Shown here: piece after piece, positions 15,480 to 23,126 of the stretch | How positions within the stretch are numbered: position 1 is the first letter of the stretch | Layout of the letters: each line of letters begins with the position of its first letter | NCBI GenBank assembly: GCA_036521995.1 | Contig: DATDGR010000002.1 | Coordinates: 1-23,965, forward strand | DNA length: 23,965 nucleotides | Reading direction: 5' to 3' | Source of the DNA: Gp13-AA77 sp036521995 | Lineage (GTDB): Bacteria > Acidobacteriota > Terriglobia > UBA7540 | Position numbers and translations under genes: made by a program | The notes under the pieces: model-generated | What the model was told of the DNA's origin: nothing | What the model saw: the letters and a program-made list of their open reading frames with translations, nothing else | Databases searched by the model: none

Positions 15480-16364
15480 TTAAGCCGTGGCGTTGACCGT
15501 TACCGGCTGTTTTAGGGTGAAGTCAATCTTCGTCTCCGAAGGCACCTTAATACTCGAACCTTTGGTGATTGCCGATGAGCCGGCGCCGACGGCGGCTCCG
15601 CTCCCCGCGCCGATCGCCGCGCCCTTACCGCCGCCCGCGATGGCGCCGATCAGAGCGCCGAGGACCGCGCCTCCGCCCGTGGCCGCCGCCGTGCGCTGGC
15701 CGCGCGCGGTTCCGTGCTCCTGGTAGTAGCCGCTCTGAACTTCGTAAGGCGTGCCGTTCACGGTCACCGAAATCAGCTCGAGTTCAAGCGAGGCGCTTCC
15801 GCGCATCCTTCCTGAGTCCGCCGCATTCACCAGACGCACCTTGGCAGTGGAGTCCTTCGGGATCACCACCGTGTTGCCCGACGCCACCGGAGAATCGACG
15901 GTGGCATCGAACTCTTGCCCCGGTTGATTCTTGCTGGAATCGATGGAGTCAATCATGCGCACGGTCACCACTGTACCGGCGGAAATAGTGAGGGCGGTGG
16001 GCTTCGGCGCCTCCGCCGGAGCTGCCGGAGACTCGCTGGTGATCATGAGACTGTCCACCACTTTTTGCACACCGGGTTCCGTGCTGGCAATCCTGTCGAC
16101 CGCGGCCTTCTCCAGACGTGTGGCCACCGACCCCCGCAACGTCACCACCCCTCCCTGCGAGCTCACGCGGACGTCGAGCGTCTTCAGGGTGGAGTCCGCA
16201 AACAGCTTGGCGTTGATGTTGTCGACAATCGTCTGGTCGCTGACCCCGCTGCTGCCGTTAGCCAGGGCGTTGCTGGCGTTATCCTGCGCCCGGAGTACCG
16301 GCGCTCCGAAAATCAACCCGAGAACCACAACCCCAACCACGAAACGCAATCTATCACCTGCCAT
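15480..16364 (-). CDS. Secreted BON-domain, glycine-zipper protein
   Basis: A 294-residue exported protein and close paralogue of the 6.6 kb lipoprotein. The signal peptide ends APVLRAQ before DNA, with no lipobox, so this copy is predicted soluble or periplasmic rather than lipidated. The BON domain is at about 42-108 (SDQTIVDNINAKLFADSTL ... VVTLRGSVATRLEKAAVDRIA). The shared module starts ISAGTVVTVRMIDSIDSS (127-144), the glycine zipper spans 229-262, and the end is KVPSETKIDFTLKQPVTV. The Pro/Ala linker is much shorter than in the paralogue. The ATG at 16364 has GGAGG four bases upstream; the longer frame to 16433 lacks a signal at its start. It precedes the LssY-C gene on the same strand. 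Confidence 0.86.
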   Translation of the reverse strand: MAGDRLRFVVGVVVLGLIFGAPVLRAQDNASNALANGSSGVSDQTIVDNINAKLFADSTLKTLDVRVSSQGGVVTLRGSVATRLEKAAVDRIASTEPGVQKVVDSLMITSESPAAPAEAPKPTALTISAGTVVTVRMIDSIDSSKNQPGQEFDATVDSPVASGNTVVIPKDSTAKVRLVNAADSGRMRGSASLELELISVTVNGTPYEVQSGYYQEHGTARGQRTAAATGGGAVLGALIGAIAGGGKGAAIGAGSGAAVGAGSSAITKGSSIKVPSETKIDFTLKQPVTVNATA

Positions 16365-16529
16365 AGGGCCTCCGAGAATTCCCCCAAGGCCATTGGATGC
16401 CGTTAGGGGCGTCTCGGTCAACTGGCTCGGCACCTGTCCTCGAGGGCCCTCCCTGGCAATTTTCTGGCGTGGCCGTGGCCGCCCCCGGGGCCGTCCCCCC
16501 GGCCGTCACAAGGCCTCGTCCCAACCCCA

Positions 16530-16538
16530 TGTTAGAAT
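16530..16538 (+). promoter_or_regulatory. Possible extended -10 element for the glycosyltransferase gene
   Basis: TGTTAGAAT contains the TGn extension and a near-consensus TAGAAT hexamer about 90 bases before the ATG at 16630. No matching -35 is visible in the GC-rich sequence upstream. Tentative. Confidence 0.3.
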
Positions 16539-16563
16539 GCCCTCGGCGTCGAGCGCCTGCTGT

Positions 16564-16603
16564 CATTCCCGGGAAAGCGGGAATGCATCCGCGCTTTGCG
16601 CGG
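16564..16603 (+). repeat. Two adjacent perfect hairpins, first one of the CATTCCCG...CGGGAATG type
   Basis: The first hairpin is CATTCCCG (16564-16571), loop GGAAAG, CGGGAATG (16578-16585). It resembles the widely dispersed tcattcccgcgaaagcgggaat palindromic repeat of many bacteria. The second is CCGCGC TTT GCGCGG (16589-16603). Both would lie in the 5' leader of the glycosyltransferase mRNA if the upstream -10 is used. Confidence 0.65.
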
Positions 16604-16629
16604 AGAGCTGTGCGGAACCCAAAGACTTG

Positions 16630-17388
16630 ATGGAACACCCCGCTCTCAGCATCGTGGTTCCGGTTCACAACGAGCAGGAGAACGTCGCTCCGCTCATCCG
16701 CGAAGTCTTTCAGGCGCTCGGGAGCTTCCCCGGCGGCGTCGAGCTGGTCGTGGTGGACGACGGCAGCACTGACCACACGCTCGCGCGCCTGCAAGAAGCC
16801 GCGCGGCTCGACCCTAGAGTTCGTCCGGCCCACTTCCGGCGCAACTTGGGTCAGACGGCTGCCATGGCAGCGGGGTTTCGCCTGGCGCGAGGCCAAGCGG
16901 TGGTCACGCTGGACGGCGACCTGCAGAACGATCCGGCGGACCTGCCGGCCCTCATTGCCCTGCTCAAGGATTGGGACGTCGTCTGTGGCGTTCGGGCTCA
17001 GCGGCGGGATACCTGGCTGAAGCGAATCTCCTCGAAGATCGCCAATGGCTTTCGAAATTGGGCCACCGGCGACGACATCGTGGACACAGGCTGCACGCTC
17101 AAGGCCTATCGCCGCGAATGGCTCGATCGTCTCGAGCTGTACCACGGCATGCACCGCTTTCTACCAACCTTGCTCAAGATGCAAGGCGCACGCGTCACCC
17201 AGGTTCCCGTGCGCCATCGCCCCCGCCTCAGCGGAAAGACGCATTACGGCACCTGGGGACGGCTGGTGAAAGGCTTGGGAGACGTCTGGGCCGTGCGCTG
17301 GATGCAGAGGAACCACATTGACTACGCCTCGGTGCTGGAGATGGTCGAGACCCAGCCATCGGAAGTTAGAAGGCAGAAGTCAGAATAG
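16630..17388 (+). CDS. Family 2 glycosyltransferase, DPM1-like (polyprenyl-phosphate mannosyl/glucosyltransferase type)
   Basis: A 252-residue GT-A fold enzyme that likely transfers a hexose from a nucleotide sugar to a lipid carrier at the cytoplasmic face. The sequence opens LSIVVPVHNEQENVAPLI (6-23). The nucleotide-binding VVDDGSTD is at 41-48, NLGQTAAMAAGF at 72-83, and the metal-binding DGDLQNDP at 95-102. DIVDTGCTLKAYRRE and HRFLPTLLKMQG follow in the expected places. C-terminal membrane helices, found in many bacterial relatives, are absent. The last nine residues (SEVRRQKSE) come from a heptanucleotide repeat that spans the stop, so the true ancestral end was probably earlier. The start is the ATG at 16630; the longer open frame upstream is antisense to the BON gene. 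Confidence 0.87.
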   Translation: MEHPALSIVVPVHNEQENVAPLIREVFQALGSFPGGVELVVVDDGSTDHTLARLQEAARLDPRVRPAHFRRNLGQTAAMAAGFRLARGQAVVTLDGDLQNDPADLPALIALLKDWDVVCGVRAQRRDTWLKRISSKIANGFRNWATGDDIVDTGCTLKAYRREWLDRLELYHGMHRFLPTLLKMQGARVTQVPVRHRPRLSGKTHYGTWGRLVKGLGDVWAVRWMQRNHIDYASVLEMVETQPSEVRRQKSE

Positions 17389-17389
17389 T
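17362..17389 (+). repeat. Heptanucleotide tandem repeat across the glycosyltransferase stop
   Basis: Four successive 7-base units, GAAGTTA, GAAGGCA, GAAGTCA and GAATAGT, encode the end of the glycosyltransferase and its stop. A further GCAGAAG/GCTGAGG pair follows at 17405-17418. The unit matches the gaagtca-type heptamer tracts seen in intergenic DNA of many large bacterial genomes. Confidence 0.6.
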
Positions 17390-17570
17390 CCTGGGCGGCG
17401 AGCAGGCAGAAGGCTGAGGAGCAACTCTTCGACTGTGTCATCTATCAGCAGCACGAGAATCTGCTCACGCGCAGCCGTCGCCCCGTATTGGCGGTTGCGC
17501 TCAGGGCCTGTTCTTGCGACAATACGTTAGGCGGGCCAGGAGAACTCTTATCCCGGCACGAGGAGCTTGC

Positions 17571-19019
17571 TTGGCGCCCGGCGGTCAGCTTTTTCCGGCG
17601 TATAGTTTGCCTGACGACAAATTCCGCGACCATTGCGGTATCTTCGCCGTCTATGGTAATGCGGAGGCCGCGAAGCTCACCTATTTGGGCCTTTACGCCC
17701 TGCAGCACCGCGGCCAGGAGAGCGCGGGCATCGTCGTTACGGACGGCGAGCGGTTGAGCTGCCACAAAGGCATGGGATATGTGGCCGACGTGTTCAATAA
17801 GGGCGTGCTCGAAGGCCTGCTGGGACATGCGGCCATCGGGCACACGCGTTACTCCACGGCCGGCGATACGGACCTGAGGAACGCACAGCCGCTGGCGGTG
17901 ACCTGCCAGAAGGGCCAGGTGGCACTGGCCCACAACGGCAACCTGACGAACGCCATGGCGCTGCGCAGGGAGCTGGAAAATAAGGGCGACATCTTCCAGA
18001 CCAACAGCGACACCGAGGTAATCGTCCACCATTTCGCGCGCTCCAAGTTCAGCGGAGTGCCCGAGGCGGTGGCGGACGCTCTCGATCACGTGCAGGGCGC
18101 TTACTCCCTGGTGATGCTCTTCAAGGACGCCGTTTACGGCATTCGGGACCCGCACGGATTCCGACCGCTCTCGCTGGGCCGGTTGGGCGAGGGCCCGAAC
18201 CCGGGCCCGCGGGGATGGGTGCTCGGCTCCGAAACCTGCGCCTTCGATCTGATCGGCGCCCAGTACGAGTGCGACGTGGAGCCCGGGCAGATGGTGATCC
18301 TCGACCGGCGCGGCCCCACCTTCCTGCGCTACGCTCCGCCGCAGCCGAAGAAGTGCATCTTCGAGCACGTTTATTTCTCGCGGCCCGACAGCATCGTTTT
18401 CGGCCGGAGCGTGCAGACCAGCCGGGAGATGCTGGGACGGTTGCTGGCGCGGGAGCACCCGGTGGAGGCGGACCTGGTGGTCCCCGTGCCGGACTCCGGG
18501 GTGGCGGCGGCCACCGGCTACGCCGAGGAATCCGGCATTCCGCTGAAGTTCGGGCTGATTCGCAATCACTACGTGGGGCGCACGTTTATTGAGCCCGGGC
18601 AGGCGATTCGCGACTTCGGCGTGAGGTTGAAACTGAATCCGGTGAGCAGCCTGCTGCAGGGCCGACGGGTGGTGCTGGTGGATGACTCGATTATCCGTGG
18701 CACAACCAGCCGAAAGATTGTGCGCATCGTACGGGAGGCGGGCGCCCGCGAAGTTCATGTGCGCATCAGTTGCCCGCCCACGGTGTCGCCCTGTTACTAC
18801 GGCATCGATACGCCGACGCGGGCGGAACTGATCGGGGCCACGCATTCGGTGGAAGGAATCCGTGAGTTTATCGGCGCCGACAGCCTGGGCTATTTGCCTA
18901 TCGGGAGCTTGCGCCAGGCGGTCGATGATACTCAAGGGCAATACTGCCTGGCTTGCTACACGGCCGAGTACCCGACGGTGGTCCAGGAACAACTGATCGC
19001 CTTGCGAAATCGAGACTGA
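17571..19019 (+). CDS. purF: Amidophosphoribosyltransferase (PurF), iron-sulfur type
   Basis: A 482-residue enzyme for the first committed step of purine synthesis, making phosphoribosylamine from PRPP and glutamine. The N-terminal glutaminase uses Cys22 (DKFRDHCGIFAVYG), exposed after removal of a propeptide. HRGQESAG (46-53), HTRYSTAG (91-98) and AHNGNLTN (120-127) follow. The PRPP loop is VVLVDDSIIRGTTS (367-380). Cys262, Cys408, Cys459 and Cys462 match the four 4Fe-4S ligands of the Bacillus subtilis enzyme. I chose the TTG at 17571 because AGGAG lies 5 bases upstream and it leaves a 21-residue propeptide. Other TTG candidates at 17514 and 17607 have no such site. It heads a run with lepB and purM. 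Confidence 0.95.
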   Translation: MAPGGQLFPAYSLPDDKFRDHCGIFAVYGNAEAAKLTYLGLYALQHRGQESAGIVVTDGERLSCHKGMGYVADVFNKGVLEGLLGHAAIGHTRYSTAGDTDLRNAQPLAVTCQKGQVALAHNGNLTNAMALRRELENKGDIFQTNSDTEVIVHHFARSKFSGVPEAVADALDHVQGAYSLVMLFKDAVYGIRDPHGFRPLSLGRLGEGPNPGPRGWVLGSETCAFDLIGAQYECDVEPGQMVILDRRGPTFLRYAPPQPKKCIFEHVYFSRPDSIVFGRSVQTSREMLGRLLAREHPVEADLVVPVPDSGVAAATGYAEESGIPLKFGLIRNHYVGRTFIEPGQAIRDFGVRLKLNPVSSLLQGRRVVLVDDSIIRGTTSRKIVRIVREAGAREVHVRISCPPTVSPCYYGIDTPTRAELIGATHSVEGIREFIGADSLGYLPIGSLRQAVDDTQGQYCLACYTAEYPTVVQEQLIALRNRD

Positions 19020-19027
19020 ACGGCATA

Positions 19028-19058
19028 GCAGATTCTTCGCTCTCGTCAGGATGACAGA
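19028..19058 (+). repeat. Dispersed AGATTCTTCGCT...CAGGATGACAG intergenic repeat
   Basis: The short spacer between purF and lepB contains AGATTCTTCGCTCTCGTC followed by AGGATGACAG. It resembles the cgctcaggatgacag-type dispersed repeat common between genes in Acidobacteriota and other soil bacteria. Only one copy is in the window. Recognition is from memory of the motif, not from a search. Confidence 0.45.
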
Positions 19059-19087
19059 GCGGAAGCTGCCGAGACCAGGAGTGAGGT

Positions 19088-19966
19088 ATGGAGGATCCTG
19101 AGACAATGAAGTCAGCGAACGAAGGCGAAACCCCGAACGTGAGCGCTGCCGGCGACGTGGCTGGCGCTTCTGGTCCATCTCCAGCTGAGGCTCCGGCTGC
19201 CGCTGTGGACAGGGCGCGGCAGGGCGAGAACTGGTGGGAGACGGTGCGCTCCCTGCTGGTGGTGCTGGTGGCGGTGTTTTGCATCCGCACCTTTGTAGCG
19301 GAGGCCACCGTGATTCCGACCGGTTCCATGGAAAGGACGATCCTGATTGGCGACCACGTGTTCCTGAACAAGCTTCTTTATGGCCCGGAGATCCCCTATA
19401 CCAGCTGGCGTCTGCCCGTCCTACGCCCCATCCATCGCGGCGATATTGTGGCCTTTCGCTACCCGCGAAATCCGTCGGTGATGTACGTGAAGCGCGTCAT
19501 CGCCATGGGCGGCGACGTGGTGAAGTTGGTCGACAAGAAGGTCTTTGTGAACGGCGTGCCGCTGAACGAGCCCTACGTTCAGCTCGAGAGCGGCAACCTG
19601 TTGCCTCTGCGCGACAACTTTCCCCCGAGCCTGCCGGAGATTGCCACGCTGCCGGCCTACTGGGGGCTCGATCCGAATTGGGCGCGCGAAATGCCCAACT
19701 ACATCCAGAACGACGGTCTGCACGTCCCGGCGGATCACTTTTTCGCCATGGGTGATAATCGCGACAACTCCGAGGACAGCCGCTTCTGGGGCTTCGTGCC
19801 CCTGGAGAACGTGGTGGGCGAACCGCTGTTCGTCTACTGGTCCTACGACGCGCCCACGCCGGAATGGACGGCCGACAGCCTGACTGACCGACTGAAGTTC
19901 GACGCCTCCATCATCAAGAACTTTCTCAGCAAAACCCGCTGGTCGCGGACGGGCAAAGTCTTTTGA
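19088..19966 (+). CDS. lepB: Signal peptidase I
   Basis: A 292-residue membrane-anchored serine protease that removes signal peptides from Sec and Tat substrates. A 50-residue Ala/Pro-rich cytosolic N-terminus is followed by one membrane helix (about 53-70). The catalytic Ser80 is in VIPTGSMERTILIGD and the general-base Lys135 in YVKRVIAMGGD. MGDNRDNSEDSRFWGFVP (221-238) is the conserved signature near the end. An insertion of about 50 residues rich in Asn/Pro (165-212) separates the beta-barrel halves, as in larger Gram-negative enzymes. The ATG at 19088 is preceded by AGGAGTGAGGT. Its stop overlaps the first possible purM TTG. Several exported proteins in this window would be its substrates. 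Confidence 0.95.
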   Translation: MEDPETMKSANEGETPNVSAAGDVAGASGPSPAEAPAAAVDRARQGENWWETVRSLLVVLVAVFCIRTFVAEATVIPTGSMERTILIGDHVFLNKLLYGPEIPYTSWRLPVLRPIHRGDIVAFRYPRNPSVMYVKRVIAMGGDVVKLVDKKVFVNGVPLNEPYVQLESGNLLPLRDNFPPSLPEIATLPAYWGLDPNWAREMPNYIQNDGLHVPADHFFAMGDNRDNSEDSRFWGFVPLENVVGEPLFVYWSYDAPTPEWTADSLTDRLKFDASIIKNFLSKTRWSRTGKVF

Positions 19967-20013
19967 ACGATGAAATTCATCGTTCATCATCATCGCTCAT
20001 CGTCAATCATTTC
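19967..20013 (+). repeat. Palindrome and heptanucleotide CATCGTT/CATCATC tract before purM
   Basis: GAACGATGAA and TTCATCGTTC form a perfect palindrome around one central A (19965-19985). The following bases continue as rough 7-base units (ATTCATC, GTTCATC, GCTCATC, GTCAATC). The tract replaces the ribosome-binding region of purM. It belongs to the ttcatca-type heptamer class, distinct from the gaagtca type at 17362. Confidence 0.55.
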
Positions 20014-21072
20014 ATGCTTTACTCCGATGCTGGCGTTAACATCGACGCCGCCCGGCGTGCCAAACAGCGCATCAAACAGCTCGCCCGCCGCACCTTTAAT
20101 GCTCGAGTGCTTCGCGACGTCGGGGCTTTCGGGGGCTTCTTTGCCCTTGACGGTCTGCCGCGCGACGCCGTGCTGGTTTCCAGCGTCGATGGCGTCGGCA
20201 CCAAACTGAAGATCGCCTTCGCCCTAGGCCGCCACTCCACGGTGGGGGCCGATCTGGTCAACCACTGTGTGAATGATATCGCCGCCCATGGCGCGGCGCC
20301 ATTGTTCTTCCTCGACTATCTGGCCACGGGTAGGCTGGAGCCTGTCGTGGTGACGGAGATTGTATCCGGCGTGGCCCGGGCCTGCCGCGAGAACGGTTGC
20401 GCGCTGGTGGGTGGCGAGACCGCCGAGATGCCCGGCTTTTATAGCCTTGACGAATGCGACTTGGCCGGCAGCATCGTGGGCTGGGTCCGGCGCAGCAGGA
20501 TCATCGATGGCAGCGGCATCCGGCCCGGCGACTTAGTGCTCGGGCTTGCTTCCGCCGGGCTTCACACCAATGGTTATTCACTGGCGCGCAAGGTGCTGCT
20601 GGAGAGTGCCGGCCTGAAGCTTGATCAAGCTGTGCCCGAGCTCGGCCGGACCCTTGGCGAAGAGCTGCTGGCGCCGCACCGCTGCTACTGGCGGCTGATC
20701 GAGCCCCTGCTCGGAGACAGTGGTCGCAAGGGGCCTCGCACGGGCTCGCGAACCGGCCTGCTCAAAGGGATCGTTCATATTACCGGAGGCGGGCTGACGG
20801 AGAATCCGCCGCGCATTCTTCCCGCCGGCTGCCGGATGGAGATCCACTGGGGAAGCTGGCCGGTGCCGCCCGTGTTCGAGCTGATCGCGAGGCTAGGGCG
20901 CGTTCCCGAGCAGGACATGCGGCGTACGTTCAATATGGGGATCGGCATGATGCTGGTGGTGAGCGAGCGCGATCTCGATGTGGTGACGCGCACCCTGCGA
21001 CGCCAGCGAGAGCTGTTCTGGCGCATTGGACGGATCGCGCGAGGAGGCCGGGGCGTGAGGTACGCAAGTTAG
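20014..21072 (+). CDS. purM: Phosphoribosylformylglycinamidine cyclo-ligase (AIR synthetase)
   Basis: A 352-residue enzyme that closes FGAM to AIR with ATP in purine synthesis. It begins LYSDAGVNIDAARRAKQRIK, the usual opening. SSVDGVGTKLKIA (56-68) and VGADLVNHCVNDIAAHGA (77-94) follow, then VGGETAEMPGFY (132-143), GLASAGLHTNGYSLAR, and ITGGGLTENPPRILP near the end. The length matches the family norm (about 345). I prefer the ATG at 20014; a TTG at 19963 that overlaps the lepB stop would add 17 residues (HRSSSSLIV...) encoded by the simple repeat. Neither has a proper ribosome-binding site, so translation may depend on coupling to lepB. It shares the pathway with purF. Confidence 0.94.
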   Translation: MLYSDAGVNIDAARRAKQRIKQLARRTFNARVLRDVGAFGGFFALDGLPRDAVLVSSVDGVGTKLKIAFALGRHSTVGADLVNHCVNDIAAHGAAPLFFLDYLATGRLEPVVVTEIVSGVARACRENGCALVGGETAEMPGFYSLDECDLAGSIVGWVRRSRIIDGSGIRPGDLVLGLASAGLHTNGYSLARKVLLESAGLKLDQAVPELGRTLGEELLAPHRCYWRLIEPLLGDSGRKGPRTGSRTGLLKGIVHITGGGLTENPPRILPAGCRMEIHWGSWPVPPVFELIARLGRVPEQDMRRTFNMGIGMMLVVSERDLDVVTRTLRRQRELFWRIGRIARGGRGVRYAS

Positions 21073-21101
21073 CCACGAAAGAGTCTAGGGAGGGAGTGAA
21101 G

Positions 21102-21701
21102 ATGGATCGGCAGTCAGCCTGGGAGCTGCTTACGGAATACACCAAGAGTGAGAGCCTGCGCAAGCACGCGCTGGCCGTCGAAGTCTGTATGCGCGCTTAC
21201 GCCCGAAAGTTCGGCGAGGATGAACCGCGCTGGGGTGTGACGGGACTGGTTCACGACTTCGACTATGAAAAATATCCGGAGGCGCCCGATCATCCCCTGA
21301 AGGGGAGCGAGATTCTGAAGGGGAGGGACTACCCAGAGGAGGTGCGGCTGGCGATTCTCGGCCACGCCGACTATACAGGCGTTCGCCGCGAAACCCTAAT
21401 GGCCAAGGCGCTCTTCGCCTGCGATGAACTTGCCGGATTCATTACGGCCTGCTCTTTGGTGCGGCCGGAGCGCATTCGGTCTCTCGAGGCGAAATCGGTG
21501 AGAAAGCGGATGAAGGACAAGGCGTTCGCTCGCGCCGTCAGCCGAGAGGACATCGCTCGCGGCGCTGAGGAGCTGGGTGTACCGCTCGATGAGCACATCG
21601 CTTTCTGCATCCAGGCCATGCGCACGATCGCGAGTGAACTCGGTCTTGAGCCGGCGGCCGAGTCCGAGAACGTGTCTTCGCCGGATCCGGCTACAGCGTG
21701 A
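21102..21701 (+). CDS. HD-domain phosphohydrolase-like protein
   Basis: A 199-residue cytosolic protein of the HD metal-dependent phosphohydrolase superfamily, similar to predicted HDIG-type hydrolases. Metal ligands are visible as H22 (LRKHALAVE), H51-D52 (GLVHDFDYEKYP), the basic/acidic helix HPLKGSEILKGRDYP (64-78) and H88 (AILGHADYTG). LFACDELAGFITACSLVRPERI supplies the conserved late Asp. The ATG at 21102 has GGGAGGGAG just upstream; a GTG two codons earlier overlaps that site. It lies 29 bases after purM on the same strand and overlaps the last 11 bases of the convergent MBL gene. Substrate unknown; nucleotide is plausible from family and neighbours. Confidence 0.85.
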   Translation: MDRQSAWELLTEYTKSESLRKHALAVEVCMRAYARKFGEDEPRWGVTGLVHDFDYEKYPEAPDHPLKGSEILKGRDYPEEVRLAILGHADYTGVRRETLMAKALFACDELAGFITACSLVRPERIRSLEAKSVRKRMKDKAFARAVSREDIARGAEELGVPLDEHIAFCIQAMRTIASELGLEPAAESENVSSPDPATA

Positions 21702-23085
21702 TCTCTTGCAGGTACTTGGCCACTTGGGAGTCCCAACCGAGTTGCCCCGTGATCTTGTCCTGCAGCGCTTGCGCGGCATTGGGTTCGCCGTGCACCAGCC
21801 AGGTTCTCTTCGGGGGCTGCGGGAAGCGCTGAAGCCAGCGCAGGATCTCACCGTAGTCGGCGTGGCCACTCAAGTTTTCCATTGACTCCACGTGGGCGCG
21901 GATGGGCACCATTTCGCCGTGAATCTTCACCGCCTGAGCCCCCGACTGTATGATTTGACCCCGCGTTCCCGGTGCTTGAAATCCCTCAAACAGAATCGTG
22001 TTCCGCTGCTCTGGGAGGCACCGTGCCAGGTGATGTAGAACGCGGCCGCCTGTGGCCATGCCGCTGGCCGAAATGATGATCATGGGTGTGTGCGCGTCGT
22101 TGAGGGCCTTCGAAGCCGCGACCGCACGATCGAAATGCACGCCGGCGGGCGTAAAGGGCTTCGAACCTTGCGCCTCGAGCCTGTCCATCTGCAGATTGTG
22201 GTCCTCGTGGTGGCGTCGATAGATGTCCGTGCAATCGATAGCCATGGGGCTGTCCACGTGTATGGGCAGCGAGTGAAGCCGGTGGGTGTCGGTCAGCTCG
22301 CGCAAGATGTAGAGCAGCTCCTGCGTCCTGCCCACGGCGAAAGCGGGGATCACCAGACTCCCGCCTCGGGCCACAGTGGAGTCAACGATGTTGACCAGAC
22401 GGGTGCGGAAGTCGTCCGACGGATGCAGCCGGTCACCGTACGTGGACTCGCAGAGCATCACGTAGTCGCCGTCAATCTCCGGAACCACGGGCGGCCGGAT
22501 CAGCAATTGCTGCTCGCGTCCGACATCTCCGGAGAAGAACACGCGACGACGGCTCCCATTTTCGTGAATCTCAACCAGAATGCTGCGCGCGCCCAGGATG
22601 TGTCCTGCCGGAAAATAGCGGAAGCTGAAGTGCTCCGAGAGCTGGACGGGCTCGGACTCGTCGACTGACCGAAAGCGTTGCAGCGAAGCCACCGCCTCGT
22701 CGTAGGTATAGAGCGGCAAGGCGGGCGTGTGCTTCGAGAAACCTTTCTTGTTCGCGAAGGCGGCGTCTTCTTCCTGCAGGTGGCCGGAGTCGGGCAGCAG
22801 CAGGTGGGCAAGATCGACGGTGCCGCTGGTCGCGTAGATTTCGCCTTCGAACCCTTCCTTGACGAAGCGCGGAATATAGCCGGTGTGGTCGAGATGAGCG
22901 TGCGTCAGGACCAGCCATCGGATGCTGCCGGGGTCGGTCGGCAGCGGGCTCCAGTTGCGGAGCCGGAGCTGTTTCGAGCCCTCGAAGAGCCCACAATCGA
23001 TCATCAGCCTCTGGCCGCCGGCTTCGAGCAGATACCGCGAGCCGGTTACGGTACCGGCCGCGCCGAGGAAGGTTAGGGTCGCCAT
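21691..23085 (-). CDS. Metallo-beta-lactamase/beta-CASP ribonuclease-like protein (COG1236 type)
   Basis: A 464-residue protein of the RNA-processing MBL family related to CPSF-73/Ysh1. Zinc motifs are complete: HAHLDH at 62-67, H162 (AGHILGARS), D187 (FSGDVGR) and H433 in WLVHGEP. The beta-CASP domain begins after CESTYGDR (212-219) and includes VIPAFAVGRTQELLYIL and IIISASGMATGGRVLHHL (337-353). The C-terminal RMMBL part has ENLSGHADYGEIL (403-415). The likely activity is RNA endo- or exonucleolysis in the cytosol. The length and all motifs are normal. The protein ends 11 bases inside the HD gene, tail to tail, so no terminator separates them. Confidence 0.92.
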   Translation of the reverse strand: MATLTFLGAAGTVTGSRYLLEAGGQRLMIDCGLFEGSKQLRLRNWSPLPTDPGSIRWLVLTHAHLDHTGYIPRFVKEGFEGEIYATSGTVDLAHLLLPDSGHLQEEDAAFANKKGFSKHTPALPLYTYDEAVASLQRFRSVDESEPVQLSEHFSFRYFPAGHILGARSILVEIHENGSRRRVFFSGDVGREQQLLIRPPVVPEIDGDYVMLCESTYGDRLHPSDDFRTRLVNIVDSTVARGGSLVIPAFAVGRTQELLYILRELTDTHRLHSLPIHVDSPMAIDCTDIYRRHHEDHNLQMDRLEAQGSKPFTPAGVHFDRAVAASKALNDAHTPMIIISASGMATGGRVLHHLARCLPEQRNTILFEGFQAPGTRGQIIQSGAQAVKIHGEMVPIRAHVESMENLSGHADYGEILRWLQRFPQPPKRTWLVHGEPNAAQALQDKITGQLGWDSQVAKYLQEITL

Positions 23086-23126
23086 AATTGGGTCAAGGCC
23101 TTGGGGCCAGACTCCGCGCTAGTACC

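Larger units (their letters stand above)
16365..16629. other. GC-rich divergent intergenic region
   Basis: This spacer between divergent genes holds a GGCCGT/CCCCCC-rich degenerate repeat (about 16468-16507), an extended -10-like TGTTAGAAT (16530-16538) on the plus strand, and two adjacent hairpins just before the glycosyltransferase gene. It presumably carries both divergent promoters. Confidence 0.4.

Noticed and set aside
17445..19178. 577-codon open frame on the minus strand opposite purF
   Set aside because: It is entirely antisense to an unmistakable purF, has no family signature, and is rich in His/Arg/Gln as expected from a high-GC shadow frame.
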